Shown one piece after another: positions 52,413 to 61,376 of a DNA stretch of 64,000 nt. Each line of letters starts with the position of its first letter. Position 1 is the stretch's first letter. The notes under the pieces are model-generated. The model made no database searches and was not told the DNA's origin. It saw only the letters and a program-made list of their open reading frames with translations. Origin of the DNA: Novosphingobium sp. CECT 9465 (GTDB lineage: Bacteria > Pseudomonadota > Alphaproteobacteria > Sphingomonadales > Sphingomonadaceae); the NCBI RefSeq assembly GCF_920987055.1, contig NZ_CAKLBX010000001.1, positions 372,001 through 436,000 of the forward strand. The letters run 5' to 3'. The position numbers and the translations under genes were made by a program.

Positions 52413-53774
52413 ATGGTATTGCAAGAAGTGCAGCCCCCCACCGATGCCACCGACCGCAAGGTTTTTGACTGGCTGACCGCCAACATCGGCCCGGTTACTG
52501 CATTCGAACGGCAGCCGCGCTGGCGGCCGGGCTGGAACGTGATCGCGAGCGGAGCGCCGCTTTACGTGCGGGGGCCGCGCGGGGATACTTATGCCTCGCC
52601 GGTCGACATGTTCCAGGAAGCCGAAATCCATCACGCGTTCGAACGTCACGGGATTCCCGCGCCGCGCGTTCATGGGATGATCCCCGATCCGCTGTGCATC
52701 GTCATGGAAATGCTGCCCGGACGGATCAACAGCGGGTCGATCGAAGACCCGGATATTCGGGCGCTAGTGCGCGAGCGGTTCATCGGCATCGTGGCTGATG
52801 TGCATCGCTTGCCGGTGGAGGCCTTTGCTGCCGCGAAGCTGCCGGTGCCGCGCACACCTCGCGAAATCGCGCTCAACCTCTACGCGCCCTCATACGAGAT
52901 ATTCCGCGAGCGCATTGCAGGCCGTCCGTGGCCGCTGATGGAATTTGCATGGGGCTGGCTCAACCGCAACGTGCCCCAGGACCGCACCCGCGCCACGTTC
53001 GTCAACTATGACGGCGGGCAGTTCCTGTTCAGTGATGACGGGGCGGTGACCGGACTGATCGATTTCGAGGTCTCCTCGCTCGGCGATCCGGCGGCAGAAC
53101 TTTCGGGCATGCGGCTGCGCGATTCCTCCGAACCGTTGGGTGACCTTACCGCGCTTGTCGCACGTTATGAGGCGCTGACCGGTGACCGCATTTCGCGCCA
53201 GCTGATCGAATTCCACACCGCCGGGTTCTGCGCGGTCAACGGCTTCCTGATGTGGCCGCTGATGTTCGACAGCGCGCCGGAGCAGGACTTCATCGCCTAC
53301 CTCAACTATTGCGTGGGCACGAGCCGCTGGATGATTCGCGCCATCGCCGATCACATGGGCGTCACTCTGGTCGATCCGCCGGAACCGCACGTGCAGCCGC
53401 TGGGGTTCGAGCAGGCTTCACGCCATCTTGTACGCCACATCGAGGCCTTTGCGGATGGTACGCCCGCCGAAAACTATGCCCGTGATTCTGCCGCGCATCA
53501 GGCGTTCTACATGGGGCGGCTCAATACATATGGGCTATCGGTGCAGGCAGCCGATCTGGACGATGTTGCCACGCTGACGGGCGTACGCCATGATACCTGG
53601 GAGCAGGCGCAAGCCGCGTTATCGGAATGGGTGGCGCAGGCAGGTGCGGAGTCAGACGCGGCGCTGGTCCAGCATTTCCATCGCTGGTTGCAGCGTCAGG
53701 CGTTCATGCTGCGTGATTGCGGACCGGCCGCATTCCTGCCCAAACTAGACCTTCAGCCGATCCGCGAACGCTGA
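52413..53774 (+). CDS. APH-fold phosphotransferase-like protein with altered catalytic loop
   Basis: This 453-residue protein is the third member of the set also found at 29933 and 35674: 'TAFERQPRWRPGW', 'YVRGPRGD', 'GIPAPRVHGMI..PLCIVMEM'. The loop reads 'TFVNYDGGQFLFSD': His and Gly are changed to Asn and Tyr, Asp200 is kept, and Gln203 lies where Asn is normally found. Asp217 ('IDFEV') keeps the metal site. An extra C-terminal helical part follows. It is in the same direction as the TonB receptor, so it is likely co-transcribed. It ends 2 nt before the convergent TetR gene. Confidence 0.8.
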   Translation: MVLQEVQPPTDATDRKVFDWLTANIGPVTAFERQPRWRPGWNVIASGAPLYVRGPRGDTYASPVDMFQEAEIHHAFERHGIPAPRVHGMIPDPLCIVMEMLPGRINSGSIEDPDIRALVRERFIGIVADVHRLPVEAFAAAKLPVPRTPREIALNLYAPSYEIFRERIAGRPWPLMEFAWGWLNRNVPQDRTRATFVNYDGGQFLFSDDGAVTGLIDFEVSSLGDPAAELSGMRLRDSSEPLGDLTALVARYEALTGDRISRQLIEFHTAGFCAVNGFLMWPLMFDSAPEQDFIAYLNYCVGTSRWMIRAIADHMGVTLVDPPEPHVQPLGFEQASRHLVRHIEAFADGTPAENYARDSAAHQAFYMGRLNTYGLSVQAADLDDVATLTGVRHDTWEQAQAALSEWVAQAGAESDAALVQHFHRWLQRQAFMLRDCGPAAFLPKLDLQPIRER

Positions 53775-53776
53775 AA

Positions 53777-54451
53777 TCAGGCCGGGTTACGGACCGCCGC
53801 CAGAACAAATTCGATACTGTTCGCGCGCCATGCGGCGGCGTTCATGTCCGAGCCGGTGCGTGTGCGCGTGACCAGTGAAACCATTGGCGATGTCGCGAAC
53901 CACGTGGTCACGAAACTGTAGATGGCCCAGAACAGCTGATCCACATCGCAATCGGGACGGAATACGCCTTGATCGCGGCCGCGCTGCACGATCGGACCCA
54001 GAACGCCGTCAATCAGCGTCCTGATAACTGTCGCCAAAGGGCTGGCCTTGCCGACATGGGCAAAGGCATGCTGCGCCTCATCGATGGTCATCTGCGCGAT
54101 TTGCGGCCGCTCGACAAATTCGCGGAACATGTTGTGCATGAACTGGCGAAGCGCTTCTTCGGGGGCAAGCGCGGCATATTCGGTGCACCCGATGAAGGCG
54201 GCGGTCTTTTCGGCGGCCTCTTTCAGGATGACCGTGTAAAGATCGGACTTGCTTCCGAAGTAGTAGTACAGAAGCTGCTTGGAAACTTTTGCGCGGCGGC
54301 AGATTGAATCCACTGTCGTCCCATCGAAGCCATGAACGGCGAACTCATCCTTTGCGGCATTTACGATGTCTGCAATCGTGGTGGCGTTGGAGGTGCGCCG
54401 ACCCCGGTTTGGAGGTGCTTCAGCAACGGGGCATTCGCCGATTGTTGGCAT
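53777..54451 (-). CDS. TetR-family transcriptional regulator
   Basis: The 224-residue regulator has a TetR helix-turn-helix, 'IVNAAKDEFAVHGFDGTTVDSICRRAKVSKQLLYYYFGSKSDLY', at about residues 29-72, followed by a TetR_C-type ligand domain. It is divergent from the SDR-DUF1330-OYE genes and likely controls them. An inverted repeat in the intergenic space (54500-54518) is a candidate operator. Confidence 0.9.
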   Translation of the reverse strand: MPTIGECPVAEAPPNRGRRTSNATTIADIVNAAKDEFAVHGFDGTTVDSICRRAKVSKQLLYYYFGSKSDLYTVILKEAAEKTAAFIGCTEYAALAPEEALRQFMHNMFREFVERPQIAQMTIDEAQHAFAHVGKASPLATVIRTLIDGVLGPIVQRGRDQGVFRPDCDVDQLFWAIYSFVTTWFATSPMVSLVTRTRTGSDMNAAAWRANSIEFVLAAVRNPA

Positions 54452-54499
54452 GTCTCAACCTCTCCCGACCGGGAATCGCCGCCCTGACCAGGCGTTGAA

Positions 54500-54518
54500 T
54501 TATTGCCTTATGCGATAA
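54500..54518. promoter_or_regulatory. candidate TetR operator, near-palindrome
   Basis: TTATTGC (54500-54506) and GCGATAA (54512-54518) are reverse complements except at one position, with a 5-nt spacer. The site is between the divergent TetR and SDR genes. Confidence 0.3.
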
Positions 54519-54616
54519 CGCCGCCGCGACCTAAACACAACGCCTGCGCCGCAGCGCTTCGGCTTCTGCATCGCGCCACATTCCGAGAAACAACAAAACG
54601 ACTTGAGAGGATGTTC

Positions 54617-55432
54617 ATGCTGTTTGGAAATCTGAACGATCGGGTGGCAATCGTAACCGGATCAGGCGCAAACATCGGCGAGGCTTGTGCCAAGGCGCTC
54701 GCCGGCGCCGGAGCGCATGTGGTGGTGGCCGATATCAACCAGAGCGCGGCAGAAGCGGTGGCGGCCGATATCGTGGCGTCGGGCGGCAGCGCGATGGCGC
54801 ACTACCTCGATCTGGCCGACGAACAGAGCATCGTCGATCTGGTCGCCGCCACGGTCGCGAAATACGGGCGCATCGATATCCTGCACAACAACGCCGCCGA
54901 TACCCGGCCCGATTTCATGGCGCAGGACAAATCCATCCCTGAAATGACCATCGAAGTGTGGGACCGCACGTTCGCGATCAACACGCGCGGGCCGATGCTG
55001 ATGATCAAGCATGTGGCGCCACACATGATCGCGGGCGGTGGCGGTTCGATCATCAATACCGGTTCGGGTTCGGCCACGCTGGGTGATGTGTTCCACCCCG
55101 CCTATTCCACCTCGAAGGGCGCGCTGCACACGTTGACGCGCAACGTCGCGGCGCAGCTGGGGCATTACAACATCCGTTGCAACGCCGTGCTGCCGGGCCT
55201 GGTGCTGAGCAAGGGCGCGCGCGAGATCATGTCCGCTGGCGAGATCGACTTCATCCAGCGCCACGTCCTGTTGCCGCGCCAGAGCAAGCCTGAGGATATT
55301 GCGGGGCCGGTGCTGTTCCTTGCCTCGGACGCAGGCAGCTTTGTTACCGCACAGGTGTTCAGCGCCGATGGCGGCATCGTTCACCATTCGCCGTATTACG
55401 CCGATGTGATGGCAATGGCCGAAAGCAAATAA
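54617..55432 (+). CDS. SDR-family oxidoreductase
   Basis: The 272-residue SDR has 'TGSGANIG' (Gly pattern kept), an Asp after beta-2 ('VADINQS') for NAD(H), 'HNNAAD', a catalytic Ser in 'NTGSGSA' and 'YSTSK'. The ATG at 54617 has GAGAGG 6 nt upstream; the ATG at 54611 would be too close. Its C-terminal tail 'VHHSPYYADVMAM' is similar to those of the SDRs at 21765 and 26588, which suggests a common substrate or oligomer. It is followed by DUF1330 and OYE-like genes. Confidence 0.9.
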   Translation: MLFGNLNDRVAIVTGSGANIGEACAKALAGAGAHVVVADINQSAAEAVAADIVASGGSAMAHYLDLADEQSIVDLVAATVAKYGRIDILHNNAADTRPDFMAQDKSIPEMTIEVWDRTFAINTRGPMLMIKHVAPHMIAGGGGSIINTGSGSATLGDVFHPAYSTSKGALHTLTRNVAAQLGHYNIRCNAVLPGLVLSKGAREIMSAGEIDFIQRHVLLPRQSKPEDIAGPVLFLASDAGSFVTAQVFSADGGIVHHSPYYADVMAMAESK

Positions 55433-55448
55433 TCGAAGGGAAAAGCTG

Positions 55449-55739
55449 ATGGCTTCCTATGTGATGAGCATGATGAACAAGCACGACCTTGCCAAGTATG
55501 GCGAGTATTCGGCGCAGGGGTTCGTTTCGCTGCAAGGCCTGCCGTTCGAGGTGATTGTTGGCGAAAATCTGGAGGTACTGGAGGGCGACGCACCGGGCAC
55601 CAGTGTCGTTGTGATGAAGTTCCCGGACAATGACGCGGCGATGGCCTGGTACAAGTCGGAGGCTTACCAGAAGGCGATCCCGCTCCGGCAGGCGGCTGCC
55701 GAAACCATCTTCGCCATTCATTTTACCGACAATCAATAA
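55449..55739 (+). CDS. DUF1330 domain protein
   Basis: This 96-residue small protein has the ferredoxin-like alpha-beta fold of DUF1330: 'ASYVMSMMNKHDLAKYGEYSA', 'VVVMKFPDNDAAMAWYKSEAYQKAIPLR'. The function is unknown; DUF1330 genes often sit with dehydrogenases. It lies 16 nt after the SDR and 41 nt before the OYE-like gene. Confidence 0.85.
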   Translation: MASYVMSMMNKHDLAKYGEYSAQGFVSLQGLPFEVIVGENLEVLEGDAPGTSVVVMKFPDNDAAMAWYKSEAYQKAIPLRQAAAETIFAIHFTDNQ

Positions 55740-55780
55740 CGCGTGACCTGCGCAAAGCGTGCACGTTGGAGGGGATTTCC

Positions 55781-57748
55781 ATGAGCAAGTATGCAACGAT
55801 GTTCAGCCCGATCACGATTGGTCGGCTGGAAGTGAAGAACCGTGTGTTCATGTCGCCACATGGCATGGTCGGGCTGGGCATTGGCACCGACCGGCAAGTT
55901 GGCTATTTCGAAGCGCGCGCCAAGGGTGGCGCAGGCTTCATGGTGATCGCAAGCTGCCAGGTGGTGCCCGCGCCGCTGGTGCCGCCCGGCTGGTTCATCG
56001 AGGCCTATAATCCCGAACATATCCCCGCAATCCGCCGGATCGTTGATGCCGCGCACAAGCATGGCGCCAAGATCGCGGTGCAGGGCGTCTGGATGATGGC
56101 CGATCCCGACAAGGCGCAGGCTTCTGCCATTGCGCCACATACCGTGCTGGCCGATACGCAGCCGCGTTCGATGACGACCGCCGAAGTGCACGAACTGATC
56201 GAAGCGCACGCCGTTGCCGCATCGCATGCCGAACAGGCAGGCGCTGACGGCTTTGAATTCCCGATCAATGCGGGCGGTGGCCTGCAAAGCTTCACATCCG
56301 AATTCTACAACCAGCGCACCGACGAATATGGCGGCAGCCTGCCGAACCGCATGCGTATCGTTACAGAGATCATCGCCGCGATCCGCCAGCGCGTAAGAGC
56401 CGACTTTGCGATCGGCGTTGCGGTGAATGCCGATGAATCCACGCTCGGCGCCAGCGGGATCGATGATGGCATTGCCCAGTGCAAGATCCTTGAAGACACC
56501 GGAATGGTCGATTGGCTGCGCATCACGGCGCGCGGGCAGAAACCGCAGATGACGCAGTACCACTACCCGTCGTCCTACATGGGCCGCGAAGGCACTCATC
56601 TGGATGCTGCTGAAGCGGTCAAGAAGGCGGTCAAGCTGCCCGTTGTCAGTGGCGGACGCATCCTGACGCCCGCGTTTGCCGATCAGGCTATTGCCGATGG
56701 ACGCTGCGATATGGTGTTCGTCGCGCGCTCGGTGATTGCCGATCCCGAATGGCCCAACAAGTGCCGTGATGACAAGACTGCCGAAATCCGGGCCTGCATC
56801 GGCGATCTGGAAGGCTGCTTCCTGCGTTCGTGCGTCGGACAGGCGGTGGGCTGCACCGTCAACCCCGAAATCGGCCACGAATACGAAGGGCCGATTACGC
56901 CTGCTGCCACCAGCAAAAATGTGGTGATCGTGGGGGCGGGGCCTGCGGGCCTGCAGGCCGCGCTGGTTGCCTCGCAGCGCGGGCACAAGGTTACCGTGCT
57001 TGAAAAGTCCGATACGATCGGCGGTCACGTGACGATGCAGGCTTTGCTGCCGGGGCTTGAAGACCGGGCAGAACTGATCCGCTGGCTCAAGCTGCAACTC
57101 GACAAGGCGGGCGTTCCGATTCACACCAATATGGAAGCGACGCCTGAATCGGTGAAGGCGCTCCAGCCCGATGCCGTTATCATCGCCACCGGCGCGCGCT
57201 ATTCGAAGACCGGCGCAAGCAAGGCGCAGTTGACGGGAGTCCCCGGCGCGCATCTGGAACACGTGTTCACACCTGAAGAGGTGCTTCTGGAACACGCGCG
57301 GATCGGAAAGCGCATCGTCGTTTATGACAATACGTCGTACGAAGTCGGTCCCGGCATCGCGGAACACCTTGCCAATCAGGGCAAGGAGGTTTTCCTCGTG
57401 ACTATCGATTCCGCAATGGCAATGTCGGTGACGGAACTGGGTTTGAACAAGGTGATCGCCCGCCGTGTCATTCCGAAGGTGACCTTCCTGCCTTCGACCG
57501 AAATCACCGCCATCGACGAGAGCAACGTAAGTTTGCGTGGAGTCTATTCGGGTGAGACCTCGGTCCTCGAAGGGATAGACAACACCATCCTCGTCACGTC
57601 GAAGCCGCCGCAGGAAGATCTCTATCATGCTATGGTCGGCGATATGCCCAATATCCGCATCATCGGCGATGCGCGCGAAGCACGCTGGAGCGTTTTCGCA
57701 ACCGACGAGGCGATCAAGGACGGGAGACGGGCAGCCCTGCTGATCTGA
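55781..57748 (+). CDS. OYE/2,4-dienoyl-CoA-reductase-like flavoprotein, atypical active site
   Basis: The 655-residue protein has an N-terminal OYE-type TIM barrel (to about residue 330) and a C-terminal FAD/NAD(P) domain ('VVIVGAGPAGLQAALVASQRGHKVTVLEKSD'). Family members reduce C=C bonds of enones or dienoyl-CoA using FMN, FAD and a 4Fe-4S cluster. Several usual residues are absent: the 'QLxHxGR' segment reads 'VQGVWMMAD', the catalytic 'GYL' loop reads 'GGGLQSF', and the cluster motif CxxCxxxC reads 'CIGDLEGC' with Asp in place of the second Cys. A Cys 12 residues after the last remains. GGAGGGG lies 6 nt upstream of the ATG. A hairpin follows the gene. Confidence 0.85.
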   Translation: MSKYATMFSPITIGRLEVKNRVFMSPHGMVGLGIGTDRQVGYFEARAKGGAGFMVIASCQVVPAPLVPPGWFIEAYNPEHIPAIRRIVDAAHKHGAKIAVQGVWMMADPDKAQASAIAPHTVLADTQPRSMTTAEVHELIEAHAVAASHAEQAGADGFEFPINAGGGLQSFTSEFYNQRTDEYGGSLPNRMRIVTEIIAAIRQRVRADFAIGVAVNADESTLGASGIDDGIAQCKILEDTGMVDWLRITARGQKPQMTQYHYPSSYMGREGTHLDAAEAVKKAVKLPVVSGGRILTPAFADQAIADGRCDMVFVARSVIADPEWPNKCRDDKTAEIRACIGDLEGCFLRSCVGQAVGCTVNPEIGHEYEGPITPAATSKNVVIVGAGPAGLQAALVASQRGHKVTVLEKSDTIGGHVTMQALLPGLEDRAELIRWLKLQLDKAGVPIHTNMEATPESVKALQPDAVIIATGARYSKTGASKAQLTGVPGAHLEHVFTPEEVLLEHARIGKRIVVYDNTSYEVGPGIAEHLANQGKEVFLVTIDSAMAMSVTELGLNKVIARRVIPKVTFLPSTEITAIDESNVSLRGVYSGETSVLEGIDNTILVTSKPPQEDLYHAMVGDMPNIRIIGDAREARWSVFATDEAIKDGRRAALLI

Positions 57749-57782
57749 CGGGCGCCTGCACCATAATCTAGTCTGCAATATC

Positions 57783-57813
57783 AGGAGGTTTCGGGAAACC
57801 GGGGCCTCCTTTT
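57783..57813 (+). terminator. Rho-independent terminator after the OYE-like gene
   Basis: AGGAGG (57783-57788) pairs with CCTCCT (57805-57810), with an inner GGTTTC/GAAACC pairing, followed by TTTT. Confidence 0.75.
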
Positions 57814-57971
57814 GCAGTTGCAGGTGCAGCACCGGTGGGCGGGGACCGCACCATGCTGCACCCATTACCCGCACCAAGAGACGCCTTTCGAAAGATAGGT
57901 GCTATGGACTAGGCGGCCAGACAGGGGCACACTATATCGCGTTGGACCATCCATTTTGCAGGGCGAATTCC

Positions 57972-59174
57972 ATGGAAGCCTATATCTACGATCATGTTCG
58001 CACACCTCGCGGCAAGGGCCGTCCTGATGGCGCACTGCATGAAGTCACATCGGTCGAAATGGCCAGCCAGCTGCTCCAGGCGCTGCGCGACCGCAACGAT
58101 CTCGATACCTCGCTGCTTGACGATGTGATTCTCGGAATGGCCCAGCCGGTCGGCGAACAGGGCGGAGTGCTTGCCCGCGCGGCCGTGCTGCAGGCAGGTT
58201 ATGCACAAACCGTTGCGGGACAGCAGATCCATCGTTTTTGTGCGTCCGGCCTTGACGCTGTCAGCCTGATCTCGGCGCAGGTCCATTCGGGCATGATCCA
58301 GGCCGGGATCGGCGGCGGCGTTGAATCGATGAGCCGTACCGTCATGGGCTATGATTCCGGGGCATGGACATCCGATCCGGCCGTTGCATTCCACAATTAT
58401 TACGCCCCGCAGGGGATTGGCGCAGACATCATCGCTACGCTTGATGGCTTCAGCCGCCAGGATGTCGATGCCTTTGCCGCAGAGAGCCAGCGCAAGGCAG
58501 CCGTCGCGTGGGAAAACGGCTATTTCAAGAAGTCGATCGTGCCGGTGAAGGACGTCATGGGCGAAGTGCTGCTCGACCATGACGAACACATGCGTCCCGG
58601 AACCACGGTTGAGAGCCTGGCCAAGCTGAAGCCGGCATTCGAAGGCTATGGCAAGGGCGGTTTCGAAGCCGTGGCGAAGGCCAAGTATCCTGAAATCGAG
58701 GAGCTGAACTACGTCCACCACGGCGGAAACAGCTCTGGCATCGTCGATGGCGCGGGCATCGTTCTGGTCGGATCGAAGGAATTCGGTGAACGTGCCGGCC
58801 TGAAGCCGCGCGGCCGCATCCGTGCTTATGCCAACATCGGTTCGGAACCCACGATCATGCTGACCGCACCGGGCGCATGTTCGGACAAGGCGCTGAAGAA
58901 TGCGGGCATGAGCCGCGCCGACATCGACTTGTGGGAACTGAACGAAGCATTCGCCAGCGTTGTCATGCGCTATCAGCGCGAAATGGGCATTCCTGATGAC
59001 AAGATCAACGTGAACGGCGGCGCGATTGCCATGGGGCATCCGCTGGGTGCAACCGGCGCCATGATCCTTGGAACCGTGCTCGACGAACTGGAGCGGCGCG
59101 ACAAGGAAACCGGGCTGATCACGCTCTGCGCAGCCAATGGTCTGGGTACTGCCTCGATCATCGAACGCGTCTGA
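57972..59174 (+). CDS. acetyl-CoA C-acyltransferase (thiolase)
   Basis: This 400-residue thiolase has the nucleophile Cys in 'IHRFCASGLDAV', 'WELNEAFA', the His motif 'GGAIAMGHPLGATGA' and the second Cys in 'LITLCAANGLGTA'. It cleaves 3-oxoacyl-CoA to acetyl-CoA and a shortened acyl-CoA. ATG 57972 is chosen over a start 30 nt earlier since 'MEAYIYDHVRTPRGKG' is the normal thiolase start. It is followed 33 nt later by the FadB-like gene. Confidence 0.93.
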   Translation: MEAYIYDHVRTPRGKGRPDGALHEVTSVEMASQLLQALRDRNDLDTSLLDDVILGMAQPVGEQGGVLARAAVLQAGYAQTVAGQQIHRFCASGLDAVSLISAQVHSGMIQAGIGGGVESMSRTVMGYDSGAWTSDPAVAFHNYYAPQGIGADIIATLDGFSRQDVDAFAAESQRKAAVAWENGYFKKSIVPVKDVMGEVLLDHDEHMRPGTTVESLAKLKPAFEGYGKGGFEAVAKAKYPEIEELNYVHHGGNSSGIVDGAGIVLVGSKEFGERAGLKPRGRIRAYANIGSEPTIMLTAPGACSDKALKNAGMSRADIDLWELNEAFASVVMRYQREMGIPDDKINVNGGAIAMGHPLGATGAMILGTVLDELERRDKETGLITLCAANGLGTASIIERV

Positions 59175-59207
59175 CGCGCAACTCACGTTTTTGAAGCGGA
59201 AAACCTC

Positions 59208-61376
59208 ATGCAGAACATGAAACTCGAAACGAACGCAGACGGCTTCGCGATCCTGACGCTGGATGCTGCCGGTCAGACCATGAATGTCGTCAACGACGCC
59301 TTCATCGCGGATATGGAAGAAGCGACCGCGAAGATCGCCTCGGACGAAAGCATCAAGGGCGTGATCCTCACGTCGGGCAAGCCGGCCTTCATGGCCGGTG
59401 CCGATCTTACCCAGCTGGTGCAGGGCTTTGGCAAGCTCACTACGGCAGAAGCTTACGGCTTTTCCCAGCGCGCCACCGCGATGCACCGCGCGATGGAACA
59501 GTCGGGCAAGCCGTGGGTCGCCGCGATCAACGGATTGGCGCTCGGTGGCGGCTTCGAGCTGGCCCTGGCCTGCCACCATCGCATTCTGGTAGACAATCCC
59601 AAGGCGCTGGTCGGGCTTCCCGAAGTCAATGTCGGGCTGCTTCCCGGATCGGGCGGAACCGTGCGCCTTGCCATCCTCGTCGGCTTCAAGAAGGCGCTGG
59701 ACCTGCTGTTGACTGGCCGCACGGTTGCCCCGGCAGAAGCGCTCAAACTGGGTATCGTCGATGAAGTCGTGCCCGCTGACAAGCTGATCGATGCTGCGCG
59801 CGCGTGGCTCGCGACCGGTCCCGACCCGGTCCGCCCGTGGGATGTGAAGGGCTGGGTGCCCCCGCAGAAAAAGGGGCTTACGGTTCCCGAAGATTCGGCC
59901 GCCTACATGATGATCGCAGGTTCGATCGCCCAGAAGGGCTACAACATGCCTGCGCCGCAAGCTATTCTCTCCGCGGTTTTCGAAGGGCAGCAACTGCCGT
60001 TCGACAAGGCGCTTTCGGTCGAGAGCAAGTATTTCGCCAAGCTGCTTACCAGCCCGGTTTCGCGCAACATCATCCGCACCACGTTCATATCGAAGCTGGC
60101 AGCGGAAAAGGGCGCACGTCGCCCGGAAGGCATCGCCAAATCGGAAGTCAAGAAAGTCGGCGTCCTGGGTGCCGGCATGATGGGCGCGGGCATCGCCTTC
60201 GTTTCAGCCAATGCCGGGATCGAAGTCGTACTGCTTGACCGTGATGTGCCCACCGCCGAAAAGGGCAAGGCCTATTCGGCCAAGGTTCAGGGCAAGCTGA
60301 TCGAAAAGGGCAAGCTGACGCAGGACAAGGCTGATGCCGTGCTTGCGCGGATCACGCCGACTGACGATTATGCGCTGCTCGAAGGCTGCGACATGATCGT
60401 CGAGGCGGTGTTCGAGGATACGGCGATCAAGGCCGAAACCACGAAGAAGGCCGAAGCTGTCATCCCGGCGACCGCAGTGTTCGCATCCAACACGTCCACA
60501 CTGCCGATCTCGGCATTGGCGAAGGCATCGCAGCGGCCCGACCAGTTCATCGGGATCCACTTCTTCTCGCCAGTGGACCGCATGGGCCTCGTCGAAGTGA
60601 TCGTCGGCGCGCAGACCTCGAAGGAAACACTGGCGCGCGCGCTCGATTATATCGCGCAGCTGCGCAAGACGCCGATTGTCGTCAACGACAGCCGCGGCTT
60701 CTACACCAGCCGCGTGTTCCAGACACTGATCCACGAAGGCGGCGCAATGCTGGACGAGGGCGTACCGCCAGCCGTGATCGAAAATGCGGCCAAGGCGATC
60801 GGTATGCCGGTCGGCCCGCTCGCATTGCTGGATGAACTGACCTTCGATCTGCCGCTCAAGATCGTCGACCAGGCGATTGCCGAGGAAGGCGACAAGTACA
60901 CGCCGCCTGCTGGCGTACCCGCGCTGCGCCGGATGAAGGCGCTCGGCCGCAGCGGTCGCAAGACCGGTGGCGGCTTCTACGATTACCCCGAAGGTGGCAA
61001 GAAACACCTGTGGGCCGGTCTTGCCGATGAATTTCCGGTCAAGGGTGGCTGGGACATCGAGGAACTGAAGCAGCGCTTCCTTTATGCGCAGGCTATGGAA
61101 ACGGCCCGTTGCCTTGAAGAGGGCGTACTGGAAACATCGGAAGACGCCGATCTTGGTTCGATCTACGGTTGGGGTTTCCCGGCGTGGACTGGCGGCACGA
61201 TCAGCTACATCGATACCGTGGGCATCGAACGCTTCGTATCCGAAGCGGACAGGCTTGCGCAGAAGCACGGACCGCGCTTCCTGCCATCGGCATGGCTGCG
61301 CGCCAAGGCAGCCAAGGGCGAAGGCTTCTACCCCGCCGCAAAGGCCGCTGTCGCAGAGGAGCTGGCACCAGCATGA
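59208..61376 (+). CDS. enoyl-CoA hydratase/3-hydroxyacyl-CoA dehydrogenase fusion (FadB/FadJ-like)
   Basis: The 722-residue multifunctional enzyme has an N-terminal hydratase domain ('FMAGADLTQLV', 'GLALGGGFELALACHHRI', 'LPGSGGT') to about residue 190, an NAD-binding dehydrogenase domain starting at 'VGVLGAGMMGAGIAFVSANAG' near residue 321, and a C-terminal dehydrogenase domain with 'HFFSPVDRMGLVEVI'. It carries out the second and third steps of beta-oxidation. It overlaps the acyl-CoA dehydrogenase gene by 4 nt. Confidence 0.94.
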   Translation: MQNMKLETNADGFAILTLDAAGQTMNVVNDAFIADMEEATAKIASDESIKGVILTSGKPAFMAGADLTQLVQGFGKLTTAEAYGFSQRATAMHRAMEQSGKPWVAAINGLALGGGFELALACHHRILVDNPKALVGLPEVNVGLLPGSGGTVRLAILVGFKKALDLLLTGRTVAPAEALKLGIVDEVVPADKLIDAARAWLATGPDPVRPWDVKGWVPPQKKGLTVPEDSAAYMMIAGSIAQKGYNMPAPQAILSAVFEGQQLPFDKALSVESKYFAKLLTSPVSRNIIRTTFISKLAAEKGARRPEGIAKSEVKKVGVLGAGMMGAGIAFVSANAGIEVVLLDRDVPTAEKGKAYSAKVQGKLIEKGKLTQDKADAVLARITPTDDYALLEGCDMIVEAVFEDTAIKAETTKKAEAVIPATAVFASNTSTLPISALAKASQRPDQFIGIHFFSPVDRMGLVEVIVGAQTSKETLARALDYIAQLRKTPIVVNDSRGFYTSRVFQTLIHEGGAMLDEGVPPAVIENAAKAIGMPVGPLALLDELTFDLPLKIVDQAIAEEGDKYTPPAGVPALRRMKALGRSGRKTGGGFYDYPEGGKKHLWAGLADEFPVKGGWDIEELKQRFLYAQAMETARCLEEGVLETSEDADLGSIYGWGFPAWTGGTISYIDTVGIERFVSEADRLAQKHGPRFLPSAWLRAKAAKGEGFYPAAKAAVAEELAPA

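Noticed and set aside
55733..57877. Very long open frame (714 codons) on the minus strand
   Set aside because: It lies wholly antisense to the OYE-like gene, whose protein has clear family motifs. The antisense product has no recognisable domain and is His/Arg-rich, as expected of antisense frames in GC-rich DNA.
57909..59993. Minus-strand open frame of 694 codons
   Set aside because: It is antisense to the thiolase and FadB-like genes and shows no domain.
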